Assembly: GCA_035578905.1 (NCBI GenBank)
Contig: JAQJVL010000001.1
Coordinates: forward strand, 2,512,501-2,576,500
DNA: 64,000 nt
Source: Stictocephala bisonia
Taxonomy: Eukaryota > Arthropoda > Insecta > Hemiptera > Membracidae
Reading direction: 5' to 3'
Below, in pieces: positions 21,985-34,310 of this stretch (position 1 is its first letter; each line of letters starts with the position of its first letter). The notes beneath the pieces were generated by a model. That model had not been told where the DNA came from, ran no database searches, and worked only from the letters and a program-made list of their open reading frames with translations. Both the position numbers and the translations under genes were made by a program.

Positions 21985-24270
21985 AACTACAATGGCAGGT
22001 GAGAAAGTATCGGTACGTAGTACTGTGGTGGATAAACAGTCCTCGAAAAAGACAACAATTTTGGTGGATGGGGACTCGTTACGAACTATAGTGGCAGCTG
22101 AAAATGTATCACTACGTAGTACTGTGGTGGAGACGCAGTCCTCGTTAAAGACAACAATGTTGGTGGATGGGTCCTTGTTACGAACTTAAGTGTCAGCTGA
22201 AAATGTATCACTACGTAGTACTGTGGTGGAGACGCAGTCCTCGTTAAATACAACAATGTTGGTGGATGGGTCCTTGTTACGAACTTAAGTGTCAGCTGAA
22301 AATGTATCACTACGTAGTACTGTGGTGGAGACGCAGTCCTCGTTAAATACAACAATGTTGGTGGATGGGTCCTTGTTACGAACTTAAGTGTCAGCTGAAA
22401 ATGTTTCACTACGTAGTACTGTGGTGGAGACGCAGTCCTCGTTAAATACAACAATGTTGGTGGATGGGTCCTTGTTACGAACTTAAGTGTCAGCTGAAAA
22501 TGTTTCACTACGTAGTACTGTGGTGGAGACGCAGTCCTCGTTAAATACAACAATGTTGGTGGATGGGTCCTTGTTACGAACTTAAGTGTCAGCTGAAAAT
22601 GTATCACTACGTAGTACTGTGGTGGAGACGCAGTCCTCGTTAAATACAACAATGTTGGTGGATGGGTCCTTGTTACGAACTTAAGTGTCAGCTGAAAATG
22701 TATCACTACGTAGTACTGTGGTGGAGACGCAGTCCTCGTTAAATACAACAATGTTGGTGGATGGGTCCTTGTTACGAACTTAAGTGTCAGCTGAAAATGT
22801 TTCACTACGTAGTACTGTGGTGGAGACGCAGTCCTCGTTAAATACAACAATGTTGGTGGATGGGTCCTTGTTACGAACTTAAGTGTCAGCTGAAAATGTA
22901 TCACTACGTAGTACTGTGGTGGAGACGCAGTCCTCGTTAAATACAACAATGTTGGTGGATGGGTCCTTGTTACGAACTTAAGTGTCAGCTGAAAATGTTT
23001 CACTACGTAGTACTGTGGTGGATAAACAGGCTTCGTTAAAGACAACAATGTTGGTGGATGGGTCCTTATTATAAACTTAAGTGTCAGCTGAAAATGTATC
23101 ACTACGTAGTACTGTGGTGGAGACGCAGTCCTCGTTAAATACAACAATGTTGGTGGATGGGTCCTTGTTACGAACTTAAGTGTCAGCTGAAAATGTATCA
23201 CTACATAGTACTGTGGTGGATAAACAGGCTTCGTTAAAGACAACAATGTTGGTGGATGGGTCCTTATTATGAACTTAAGTGTCAGCTGAATATGTATCAC
23301 TACGTAGTACTGTGGTGGATAAACAGGCTTCGTTAAATACAACAATGTTGGTGGATGGGTCCTTGTTACGAACTTAAGTGTCAGCTGAAAATGTATCACT
23401 ACGTAGTACTGTGGTGGATAAACAGGCTTCGTTAAAGACAACAATGTTGGTGGATGGGTCCTTATTATGAACTTAAGTGTCAGCTGAATATGTATCACTA
23501 CGTAGTACTGTGGTGGATAAACAGTCTTTGTTCAATACAACAATGTTGGTGGATGGGTCCTTGTTACGAACTTAAGTGTCAGCTGAAAATGTATCACTAC
23601 GTAGTACTGTGGTGGAGAAACAGGCTTCGTTAAAGACAACAATGTTGGTGGATGGGTCCTTGTTATGAACTTAAGTGTCAGCTGAAAATATATCACTACG
23701 TAGTACTATGGTGGAGACGCAGTCCTCGTTAAAGACAACAATGTTGGTGGATGGGTCCTTGTTACGAACTTAAGTGTCAGCTGAAAATGTATCACTACGT
23801 AGTACTGTAGTGGAGACGCAGTCCTCGTTAAAGACAACAATGTTGGTGGATGGGTCCTTGTTACGAACTTAAGTGTCAGCTGAAAATGTATCACTACGTA
23901 GTACTGTGGTGGAGACGCAGTCCTCGTTAAAGACAACAATGTTAGTGGATGGGTCCTTGTTATGAACTTAAGTAGCAGCTGAAAATGTATCATTACGTAG
24001 CACTATGGTGGAGACGCAGTCCTCGTTAAAGGCAACAATGTTGGTGGATGGGTCCTTGTTACGAACTTAAGTGTCAGCTGAAAATGTATCACTACGTAGT
24101 ACTGTGGTGGAGACGCAGTCCTCGTTAAAGACAACAATGTTGGTGGATGGGTACTTGTTATGAACTTAAGTGGCAGCTGAAAATGTATCGTTACGTATTA
24201 CTGGGGTGGAGAAGAAGGATTCGTTAAAGGCAACAATGTTAGTGAAAGATACTCGTTACTAACTACGATG
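21985..24270. repeat. 99-bp minisatellite (about 23 units)
   Basis: Head-to-tail 99-bp units. Landmarks: GAACTTAAGTGTCAGCTGAA, ATGTATCACTACGTAGTACT, GTGGTGGAGACGCAGTCCTC and ACAATGTTGGTGGATGGGTC. Two unit classes are interspersed: GAGACGCAGTCCTCG and GATAAACAGGCTTCG. Both edges are more divergent than the centre. Since 99 is a multiple of three, a 470-codon minus frame (22086-23498) and a 95-codon frame (23706-23993) run through it as 33-residue repeats; I take these as by-products. Confidence 0.95.
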
Positions 24271-24279
24271 GCAGGTGAC

Positions 24280-26780
24280 CTTATGGCCATAAGGCCAGCG
24301 ATATCGGATTCCTAGGTATAAGGAACACCACCACAGTGGACGTTAAAATGATTGGAGAAACGTTTTAGAGCAATAGAATATATATAAAGTGGTAGTGAAC
24401 TAATGGAAACAAAGCAAAATTAGTGGTAGTAAATTAACGGAAAACATCATTATTTTGAATCCAACATGAGTACGCTTATTCTCATCAATAATATAGATCT
24501 TATACCTAGGACTGAAGAATATTGATTGTCTTCAAAACGTGTGGATGACACACTGTCGTCATCGAATATTCATTGAAAATGCAATGACAAATCAAATGTA
24601 CTAGAGTTGTACATAATATATAGTGTATAAATTAAGTTAGTATGATAATTTATACACTATATACAAGCAGTCCTCTCTTGGAAGAACAAAAGCTTAGGCA
24701 GTGAGTTGTAATGATTCATATTGACCTTTATAATTACCTAACAATAATGGAACAATGAATAAATCTTTTAAGGATGGGTGTACGGATTGGATATTTTTAA
24801 AGCGGATATCCAAAACAATCATAACTGATGATAGGTTTGGTTTCTGTAGTAATCATTTCACACAAATACTAAAAGTTCTCTACTTTCATAACATATTAAA
24901 GGATTTTTTTTGTTCACTTCTTTAAAATTTATACTAACACGGCTTTTACTAGAACTGTTATACAGAAATTAGTAGTTAATTCGGTACAAAAAACATTAAT
25001 AATAAATATTGAATAATATAATATATCTTAATCCCCCATGTTATAAATTAGTCTGGGCAGTATTTAAATTTACTTATTTTATAAGCAAATAAAGGGTAAT
25101 TATACAAAACATTAATGTATTTATACATACTAAACATCCCTAAAAAAAACCCTATGTAAACCCTTTAACTCCGAAGGAATATTTAAATATCTGGCGTGAT
25201 TTAAGGATGCCTCCCACTTCCCAAACAAAGGAAGTGGTCGTGACCATTAATTTATCCTAACTGCCCACACGACCATTTATTCTGCCACGACACAGTGATC
25301 GTGCCTCTCGCGTCTCTGTATTTTTACCGAGTAACAGATAGTGGTCAACATCTTCTTCTTAACGTACGTACAAGTGCAAAATAACGTCACCAAGTTGAAA
25401 TAACAACACCAGTTTTTCGATGATATTTTGTTGTTAGCAATATAGATTTGGGACACGTAAAAATGTGTTTTAACCAAAAAGTTTAAATTTTTAATTTTGC
25501 TTGTATTTATTAAGATTTTGAAAATACATTCCTAATTACTCATTTATTAAGCCAAATTACCAAGTACGAATAGCATTAGCTAAGACACTATAATTATTTC
25601 AACTTAATTGTATACTTTTACAACAACAACAGTTAAAATAATTAATTTATTATTATATTGTGCTGTGACTACCACCCTTAAAATCCTGGATACTGTAGAT
25701 AACCCCATCCAGGATCATATTCTTTAATTTTTTCTTAAACATCAGCTGTTGGTTCTGCTCGATCATCAATGTGATTGGAAGGCTACTGAAAACTTTAATT
25801 GCATTGTAATAGAAATGTCTCTGGGAAAATTAAGTGGAATGTTTAAAAATCAAAGTGTTGTAAATATTGAGAAATTAATATATGTGACTAGGGGGGAAAC
25901 TGAACATTATAATTCCTGATGAACAACAAAGAGAATTTTAAGATATTTTGAATCCTGAATTTTAACAGTAATTATGTCAGGTTCCATTTAATATCAGATT
26001 TTACTCATTTTCTAAAAAGATCAAGCAATAACATCAGGCAAGAATAATTCCACTTTGCAAAATGTCTCTCCTCATTGTTTTTATGTAAGTGCAATTAAGT
26101 TTTCTTTTGTTTTAAATTCGATTATGTAAACAAGTTTTTGATTCTTTGGGACTTAATTCATATAGCAATTAACCTGGCAAGATAAAAATACCCACGCAGA
26201 AAATTTCAGAAACGACTATTGCTTTGAATGAAAATTTCATTCGTAAAAAGTACGATGAATAATAATTAAACTGGTATTTATTTAATACTCATGGTTTAAA
26301 ATAACAGTTAAATTATGATTATATATTAATTCAAGAACATCAGTAGGCCTATCCCATACAGCTTGCGTAGGAGAGTATTTCAGTGTATGTTAGTATTCGT
26401 GGCTGCAGTGACACACAATATTCTGGCCTATAGATTAGCATTACCCTACGTGTAGCTTCTGCGCATCTTCAGCTTTATTGGATAACTAATATATTCTAGT
26501 GGAATCATAGGATATTCCCTATTTTAATCATGATTGAACTATCTTGCCTCATTCATTCATTCATTGACTTCATCATATCGTCATTTAAATTTAGATTTAG
26601 TTCTACTTAATTCAATTGTAGCACCAAAGTAAAATAGAACTTATAAAATATTTATCGTGTTTTACAGTAGATATCTAAGCACATTGTAATTTATAGATGG
26701 CTTAGGGGATAAAACAAGGTTTTTTAAATTCGAACAACCATTCATAATTATTTTCCATTTTGTAAAATAAATCAAAGATT
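24280..26780. other. AT-rich stretch, no gene recognised
   Basis: Apart from the inverted repeat at 24617-24663, nothing could be assigned. A slightly GC-richer block sits at 25190-25330. Confidence 0.55.
24617..24663. repeat. Perfect 18-bp inverted repeat, 11-bp loop
   Basis: TATATAGTGTATAAATTA (24617-24634) and its exact reverse complement (24646-24663). A TTGTA/TACAA pair just outside extends the arms after a bulge. It could be a tiny MITE or a structured RNA hairpin; neither is proven. Confidence 0.8.
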
Positions 26781-26789
26781 CTGAGCTTC

Positions 26790-27085
26790 GAATGATTACA
26801 TCGAAATCTGCGAGCAACTTGTGTCATCCGCACAGTTCCGGACAGTCCGTCCCCGCTTGGAGCGGCAGATTAATCAGGCCGGAGGGAAGAGCCCGGGAGG
26901 ACGTGCGGGAAGGGTTGACAGAATGTGGGGAGGAATTCAATCGATGTTCGTGGTCGTCATTGGATGTTGCAAGGCACGATTGGTTAATGGCTATGATTTG
27001 GTGTTCGCTGGTTACCCTCAAACGCCGTGGGTTGAACGCGGTTTCCGTCAACACTCGCCATTCTCACTTTTCATCACTATACAAT
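26790..27085. other. GC-rich single-copy island
   Basis: Much higher GC and CpG than the flanks, with a homeodomain-like GATTAATC (about 26868) and ATTGGTTAATGG (about 26979). Two plus-strand frames and one minus-strand frame of 76-105 codons overlap here, as expected in GC-rich DNA; none has a recognisable domain. Candidate regulatory element or an exon I cannot identify. Confidence 0.35.
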
Positions 27086-27364
27086 TATATTAAGCCCCTT
27101 TATATTTAATTTTTTTTTATTTTCAATAAACTACTTCACATATACTATTATAAACCATTTAAAATACTAAAGTACATATATTAAACAATTTATTTAGACT
27201 GATTGCCAAATAGTCGAGTTATCAGGATTATAATCAACTGAATGAAGTCAATGGTATTAGATATATTTACATAAATATTACCAAACTCTACTGTTAGATA
27301 TTTCTTTAAAATAAAAAAACAAGAAAATTAAAATAAATAAATATTAAAACAAGTGCATGTTAAA

Positions 27365-28045
27365 TTTAAAATATTAAGAACACTTAAGATACTGTACGTT
27401 TACAGTTAAGAGAACTGAAAGCACGTTACAATATTAAGACAACTACATGTTACGTTTACAATTACGACAACTGCAAGTACGTTACAATATTAAGACAACT
27501 GCAAGTACGTTAGAATATTAAGACAAGTACATTTTACGTTTACAATTTAGATAACAGCAAGTACGTTACAATATTAAAACAACTACATGTTACGTTTACA
27601 ACTAAGACAACTACAAGTACATTACAATATTAAGACAACTACATGTAACGTTTACAACTAAGACAACTGCAAATACGTTACAATATTAAGACAAGTACAT
27701 GTTACGTTTACAATTTAGATAAAAGCAAGTACGTTACAATATTAAAACAACTACAAGTTACGTTTACAACTAAGACAACTACAAGTACATTACAATATTA
27801 AAACAACTACATGTTACGTTTACAACTAAGACAACTACAAGTACATTACAATATTAAGACAACTACATGTAACGTTTACAACTAAGACAACTACAAGTAC
27901 ATTACAATATTAAGACAACTACATGTAACGTTTACAACTAAGACAACTGCAAGTACGTTACAATATTAAGACAAGTACATGTTTGGTTCACAACCAACTG
28001 CATATTATTTTACAGTATTATAATAACTATAGGTTACGTTTACAA
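27365..28045. repeat. 56-bp minisatellite (about 11-12 units)
   Basis: Units have ACAATATTAAGACAACTACA, TGTWACGTTTACAACTAAGA and CAACTRCAAGTACRTT, with period 56 bp at 27848-27904. Units lose similarity toward both ends (27365-27420 and 28000-28045). Confidence 0.9.
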
Positions 28046-28639
28046 CACTAACACAACTGCATATTTGGTTTTTTTGTAAAACTTGTATTTTTAACCATAA
28101 AACACCCTTGTGTGGGGCCTAATTCAACCTAACATATCCTTGCTTAGCATATTCCCACAAGAACTACAATGTCGTGTTCAAGTCGTCTCAAAGGCATCCA
28201 AGATGGCCTGCCGACCATTCCTCTATCACGTACACAGCCATAATAAGCCATTCCCTCGAAATTATTTTTTTCATGTTTTCGTAATAAATACTTCCTATAG
28301 AGTAAAACAGATCTTTGCTCAGAGTAAAACATACGTCTAATTGAAAGAAAAAAAATACTGGAACTATGTCAAAAAAACTACAAGAAGTTGCAGAGTTTGT
28401 TTACTGTGAAAACAAGTTTTTTACAATATAAAAAATATAAATGGTAACAATTAAGGCCTTTATTGACTCGTTTAAACATTTTTTACTTATTTTTGGTGAA
28501 TAGAACGTGCATAAATACCTACAATTTATATAGTTGTTTACAGTTAAAAATTTAAACAAGAAAATTATTTCAGACGAAATTATTTAAAGACTAACAAATT
28601 TAATAAACTAAAATTATTATAAAAATGCACATCTAATCA

Positions 28640-28845
28640 TGCACGGTTCATGCATGATCTGTGCGGGAAGGTAAGAGGACAACTTAAGTGGGAGAACCAG
28701 TCTAGTATAAGGTGAATAGGCCCTATTACTGATAAATACTTCAAGCCCAGGGTGGATCATAAGCTGCAATATCTCAAATTTAGGCTCAAAGTCCACCTTA
28801 CACCCCTTGGCCACCAGCTCGAACACTCTGTACGATAGGAAGTGG
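28640..28845 (-). mobile_element. SINE family B, copy 1
   Basis: On the minus strand the block reads GTGTTCGAGCTGGTGGCCAA (A-box-like), TGGACTTTGAGCCTAAATTT, then TATTTATCAGTAATAGGG, TTCACCTTATACTAGACTGG, TTCCCGCACAGATCATGC. The same order of blocks occurs at 30150-30390 (plus) and 52190-52400 (minus). A 95-codon minus-strand frame covering it (28617-28904) is a by-product. Confidence 0.75.
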
Positions 28846-28849
28846 GCAG

Positions 28850-30140
28850 TTTTTGTAACATGATTAGTTAAAGTGAAATGTTCTGTAATTTTAACGAGTT
28901 TCATTATGTAAATGTGATGTTTATGGTGTTAAGTCTTAAAATGAAATCCATATTTCATAAATTGATGAGTCATATTTTATCAATTATGAACGGTTAATCT
29001 GAATATATTCATAGACCTTCAAAATCAAAGTCATAACGTAAATTGGTCGATAAATCGCTCATTTTATTCCTCATTAGAAATGATCCATTGTCTATTGCAT
29101 TCTTGCTATCCCCACGTCATGAACTAGTTATCGTAGCCTAGATATTTACATTCAAGGCATATTTCTCATTTGCATATTCCAACCTGAATGTAATGTAAAT
29201 TTATATTATATTCCCGTTCAAGCATGCTAATAAGGTATATGCCTCTAGACCTGATATCTAGTGTCTAACAACTGACAGTCAAAATAAATAAAATAATCCT
29301 GAATTAATAAGAAAAAGCACAAATATGAAGCAACTGCAATAAACATTAAAATATAACAATCAAGAATTAGTTTACGCATTATCATAAATTAAGGATGAAT
29401 TTTGCCGTTTTCAAAGCTGATGGTATATATAGAGTCAAGAAAAGGATATTAAACTGTTGGAATTAACTTTAGTATTCTAAGTCATTATTAAATATTGAAA
29501 CATATTAGATAAATTTATTTCCTCCAACCCCCACCCAAAGCAAGTATTGTTGTTGTTTTTTTATTAAAAAATATAGTATAGTAATATGAAGGTTAGTATC
29601 GGTTTGATCTTAGATTTACACCGTATCGTGGTGTTAAATCTAATAAATTTTCATTTAGAATTAGTATTTAATAACATCGTCTATTTGGAATCAATTAGTA
29701 TTTTGAGGTTATCAATCTGAACACCCTAAATTCTGAGAGAAAGATTCCCAATGAAATGATGCACGATAATAGGGCAGGGACAAGGGGATATCAGTTAGTT
29801 TCATGCATGTGAAAACGTGTTTTTGATCTTCAGAGTAATGGTGTCTTTCAAATTATTGCGAATCTAATACTTTCACTTTGTGCAATTAATTATTTCAAAG
29901 TATTTTTAATTTTTCTCATTTTTGTTTAACAGTACTTCCAGAGGAAACATGTGTAGGTGGTAACTCTTAGGCTGAGTTTCGCTTCTCGTGTGATAAGAAA
30001 AAAAAACAATATAACTAACCAAGACCGTTAACAATCATCAAATTCCAAAAAGCATAGTTACCTAATTAGCATATTAAGGATTTTGGTAGTAATCATTAAA
30101 AAAATTAAACATCATAAAGAACTAAGAAGGTACACATAGC
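28850..30140. other. AT-rich spacer, no gene recognised
   Basis: No frame of note. 29040-29280 is a little less AT-rich and includes an octamer-like ATTTGCAT (about 29169), but nothing firm can be said. Confidence 0.5.
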
Positions 30141-30149
30141 CTTCGGCGT

Positions 30150-30390
30150 ATCCTTGGGTGGTTCGATGGTCGGGACTTTGAGCCTGGTTTAGAGATTCCG
30201 TCGAATCCAGCCTGGAGTGGAGGTATTATCAGCAATGTTAACCTTGTACTGTATTAGTTCTCCCCCTTACTCTCTGTGAATACGTTTCCTGCACAGATCA
30301 ATGGATGTGCAGGAAGGGGAGTAAGGATGTGCATATGGGGAAAGGAAGAGTAAGAGTGAGATGGGCCTTTCCTTAAAAAAAAAAATGATA
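30150..30390 (+). mobile_element. SINE family B, copy 2
   Basis: Plus-strand copy: tRNA-like head (GGTTCGATGGTCGGGACTTT), a worn B box (CCGTCGAATCC), body TATCAGCAATGTTAACCTTG, CTCTCTGTGAATACG, CCTGCACAGATCAATGG, GAGATGGGCCTTTCCTT, and an A11 tail near 30375-30385. It shares the ordered blocks of the other two copies, so it is a dispersed tRNA-derived family rather than a tRNA gene. Confidence 0.78.
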
Positions 30391-30519
30391 TTGATTGATT
30401 CTTTTAACAGTCCCTCTTCTCTGAGGATGGTAAACATAGTTACGTAAATCGGTTATCGTAATATTTGTACTTCCTTGTACATAGAGTAACTTGTGTTTCG
30501 TGGTGTCTCATTTGTTTGT

Positions 30520-30860
30520 GAAATACAGATGTACTTCCAGTTCTGACGCGACACACTGCTAGATCGAAAACAACCTGTTCGACAAGAGATGATGTTATGT
30601 GAGAAGCAGGCCGATACCTGTTGCGGCCAACAGGTGGCTGCGTGTGTTATTCTATCGCGTTACGGCTCGCCATCTTCCGACATAACAGCCAAAAACTTGT
30701 CAGACAAATTTCCCCTTTCACTTCTTAATTGACTGCTTATTCCGTGCGTGATAGAGTCCAATCTCCTCCACAAGGGTAAATTTACATGTTTATTCGCTCG
30801 AGATCACCGGTTAGTTAATGTAAGCGTGTGCTTAGATTACCACCATCTAAAATAATTCAA
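30520..30860. other. GC-balanced island with an E-box palindrome
   Basis: Single-copy-looking DNA, clearly less AT-rich than its surroundings. At 30616-30635 ACCTGTTG and CAACAGGT flank a 4-bp spacer, overlapping a CAGGTG E-box. No coding frame was found. Candidate enhancer or promoter (inference only). Confidence 0.35.
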
Positions 30861-31059
30861 TTTATGTATTCACTGCTCTACAACGACAATATACTCTTAA
30901 CTGGACAATAAACAACTCAATTCAACATCTCCCTTTTCTATAGTGTATAAAGTTAAACAACTGTAATAATAATAAATTGCGTGTTTCCTTTTTTTATCTT
31001 TTGGTTCTTTTGAATCTCCACTGTTTTTTATGAAAAAAATTAAATAAGCTTAAGATATA

Positions 31060-31066
<7 letters not shown>

Positions 31067-31096
<30 letters not shown>
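31067..31096. repeat. (AT)n microsatellite
   Basis: About 15 AT dinucleotides, with a few more interrupted ones to the left. Confidence 0.9.
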
Positions 31097-31100
<4 letters not shown>

Positions 31101-31884
31101 AAAGAATTTTCCTTTTGAACTAAAGCACTCAAAGAAAATGATAAACTTACGGATTTTCAATTATTGAGTAAATCCTTACATTAATAGCACTCTGACGACT
31201 GGTGTTGCGCTTTGATCTTTTCTGTGTCTCTCCACCTCAGCAATAAACGGCATGGAAGTTTCGGCTTTGACATTTAAGCTTTAATTAAGGAACTACAGCC
31301 GAAACAATCTACAATTTAACTGTTAATGACCTGAACAATTTGTAGAACAGTTTGATATGCCTGATAGCTATTTGTTTGAGGCACATCTAACAGCTTGACG
31401 GATGCAGGACTTTGAGAGATGTTAGATATTCTTAGGATGATTTTTCTTATCTTGTTTTGCTTATTACGTGTTTATACAAAGATAATACAAGTGAACTTCA
31501 AGCAACACAAATTTATTACAAAAAAAATATATATATATAAATTTACAAATATTATGGACGATTTTTAACAACTATTTCAAAATAGTTTGTTATCTACTTC
31601 AGACCAGAGACATTCAAAGATTCTTTTTACTGTGGTTTGATGATTATAAAGTGGTTTACCGAAATTGGTCAGCTTAATGTTTACACATTTTTTGTACTTA
31701 TAATGTGTAATAAATTACTGTTGTGACATTCACTTGTTTTGAATTTATTTTAGCATCACCCAACAAAAAATATTGTATATTAAGACAAAATCATACACTA
31801 ATCAACTATTACAAGGTTGATTTTAATGTTTCAGTAGCTTCTGTTAGGTTTTTTCTAATATTAATATTACTTGCCAATTTTACC

Positions 31885-32095
31885 GAATATAATGGAGCTG
31901 TTGCAGCTAAAGGTGGTGGTTTGCCACGCTGCTGGTCCGGGTTCGATTCCCGATGTGACCAAAATAGATTTTGCCCTGTGCCGCTCACGTGGTTCGGAAG
32001 TCACGTTAAGTCGTTCGTCCCTGTTAAGTGTTAAGTATATTCTTAGTCCTAACTTCACCTGGCAAAATAAGACAATATTTAGTTTTAACCATTTT
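31885..32095 (+). mobile_element. SINE family A, copy 2
   Basis: A tRNA-derived head with a near-perfect B box, GGGTTCGATTCCC, at about 31939-31951, preceded by GTTTGCCACGCTGCTGG. The body has CCGCTCACGTGGTTCGGAAG, TCACGTTAAGTCGTTCGTCC, and ends CCTAACTTCACCTGG, AAATAAGACAAT. The body aligns with 7155-7250. The B box and A-box-like region suggest an internal RNA polymerase III promoter. Short open frames across it on both strands are by-products. Confidence 0.82.
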
Positions 32096-32099
32096 CGTA

Positions 32100-33100
32100 A
32101 TTCAATTAAAACTATCTACTTTATAGAAGTAACGATCATCATTAACGACGGTAATTAACTTTTTTTAAAGGTTGATTTATCTAACTTTTTTTAGTCTATA
32201 CTATAAACCAAATAATTTTAGATAGTCAGTCGAACCTACTTAGGAATTTAACTTGTATATTCCTAAAATATCGGCCACGTTTTGGCCAAAAATGAAACTC
32301 CTTGTTAAAATGTAGACTATTTTCTGTAAAGCGTAGTTTGATAACTATCAGCCCACGATAACTGGCTTAAAATTAAATGGTAAATCAATGTTAGGTTTGA
32401 GCAATGGCTGGGAAATACAAACAACGAAATCTCTGCAGTTTGGCCAGGTGAGATGAATCTCTTGCATGTTACAAGGATCTGCAAATGTTTGGCCATCAGA
32501 TAACGGATTAAGCCAGCATATCCAGGGTCAACAATGAATTAACTTTCGATTGTTTTATTCAGTGCTATTCTGGCGTCCTATGGGATGATTCCCCTTAACC
32601 ACGAAACCCTCAAAATTAAACATTGTTGCTTGAACCACAATACGCTCATGTTCGGGAGAACGGGATCATTCACTACTGTTCCACTGTTTGCTTGCACAAC
32701 TAAACGTGGTTACAATAATAATCATAGAAGTTTACTGTTTGAGAATTTCAATGGTAAAATGGTAAATTAAATTGTATATCGTATACATTTATATTCCTTT
32801 CAAATTATTTTCATGCCAACCGATACAAAATGTTCTATAATGGTGAACTATATTTTTTTTATTCTTTAACATTATTCTACTTTAAATCTCCCTTTGTGTC
32901 AATAATTATAGTTTGGTAAACTAAATGTCACATTCGTACAATTAGGCTCCGTTTAAAATTGTTCATTGATACAGAATTGTACTGAAGAGACATTAAATGT
33001 CATAATAAATATAACAAATGAAAAAGGATACGTGTTGTTTGATTTTTATTTGCTAAATTTTTTTGTAATAAAAAATAAATAAAGAGAAATACTCTTAGAT
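32100..33100. other. Spacer, no gene recognised
   Basis: AT-rich with a mildly GC-balanced part at 32330-32720; only short frames without domains. Confidence 0.5.
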
Positions 33101-33142
33101 CTCAGGTTTAAGCTGCGCCGGTGTCATAACTAGAGTCTCAGC

Positions 33143-33192
33143 GATACCACTGAGGATGCCACATCACAGCATGGGCGAAACGTCTGGTTATC
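33143..33192 (+). ncRNA. Hammerhead-ribozyme-like motif (type I layout, probably decayed)
   Basis: The order of parts matches a type I hammerhead. Stem I: GATACCA (33143-33149) can pair with TGGTTATC (33185-33192) with one bulged base. Core 1: CTGAGGA (33150-33156), which fits CUGANGA. Stem II: GCC (33158-33160) with GGC (33174-33176) closing a loop, after one unpaired T. Core 2: GAAA (33177-33180). Then CGTC (33181-33184): the A-C/G-U stem III is minimal and ACGT is self-complementary, as in hammerheads of Penelope-like elements that act as dimers, with cleavage expected after the C at 33184. The unpaired T at 33157 and short stem II argue for a degraded or weak ribozyme. No Penelope-type RT was seen nearby. 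Confidence 0.45.
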
Positions 33193-33199
33193 TTGTAAA

Positions 33200-34300
33200 T
33201 AGTGTAAATAGTACCTTGAAATGGCTGTAACCGGAAAATGTACATTATAATTAAAAACAAGTACTATTATTCTGACAATTTTACTATGAAAATAATCAGC
33301 ATTTATAGTGTTCAAGCTAAAAATAAAAAAATTCACTTCCAAACAAGTAAATAATAATTTCAATAATTAAAAAAATCTATAATATATCAATAATGTATAT
33401 TGTGTTCTACAGATTATTTATCGCAATTTATTTGCCTATAACCCAATAACCAAGACTAATGGTGCAAATCTAAAACATTCACTCATGACTAGAAAGCTTA
33501 AAGTTTTACAGAATATGTTCTAAATGAAGGCAGTACAAAATAATCAATAAAAATTACAGTCATTATGTTCCACCTATCCAACAAAACTTATCTATTCTCA
33601 AAAACGTTTAAGTTTAATTCTATAAGTGGAATGCCACTTTCTGACAGTGTATTTCCCACAATTTCTCATTTAATGCCAGGAGTATTTACTTTTAAATTAT
33701 TCTGTATAAATTTATACAAAACAGAATAATACTAAAGCTAACAGGCTGATACAGTTTAAAGGTGTCTTAAATGACTATCCCAGCGTTATAAAGAAGTATA
33801 AACAGTTTTTTAATTACTTTCCAGTTCGGTATTCAGTCGCACAAATCAGCGGCGTAGCATGGTCATGACAACCGCAGCCCCATTAATAGAAGGAAACATA
33901 ATTGATTCCCTTTCTGGGAAAAAGCAATAACGCGACTTCAAATTAATATTTATTATTAACAATCGGTAAAACTTTTTAAATTAACACGATTTTCCCCAAG
34001 GGAGTGCAATTTTAATAAACTATTCAAAACTTGCCCACTGCGTGGAGAAAATTAAACGTCTTAGTCCACAAATAAAAGCCTGCTTTACAATATCAAAACC
34101 TATCTAACTATCAATTAATTATAAAATACGTTTGGATTTTCATATACACATAATGTAAAAACAGTTTCAATCATTATAAGAAAAGTTCACAAAATGTTTA
34201 GTTAATCTTTTATCTATTTATCATGCTAAAATTAAATTTTATATTCTGCTAATACTACAAAGAAACAGTTTATTTTTTATCATATAAAAGACAGTTCTAT
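33200..34300. other. AT-rich spacer, no gene recognised
   Basis: No tandem repeats or frames with domains. It may contain the remainder of the element that carried the hammerhead-like motif, but nothing in it is recognisable. Confidence 0.45.
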
Positions 34301-34310
34301 TTTGTTTTAA

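Noticed and set aside
22086..23498. 470-codon minus-strand frame
   Set aside because: It is the 99-bp minisatellite read in a stop-free frame; the repeats have no known domain and the array edges do not coincide with gene structure.
26792..27109. Three overlapping frames of 76-105 codons
   Set aside because: GC-rich DNA lacks stops by composition; the frames compete on both strands and none has a domain.
28617..28904. 95-codon minus-strand frame
   Set aside because: It overlies a SINE family B copy.
31723..32158. Overlapping frames of 63-103 codons, and a possible tRNA gene
   Set aside because: They overlie SINE family A copy 2. The tRNA-like part has a B box but no cloverleaf with a proper acceptor stem.
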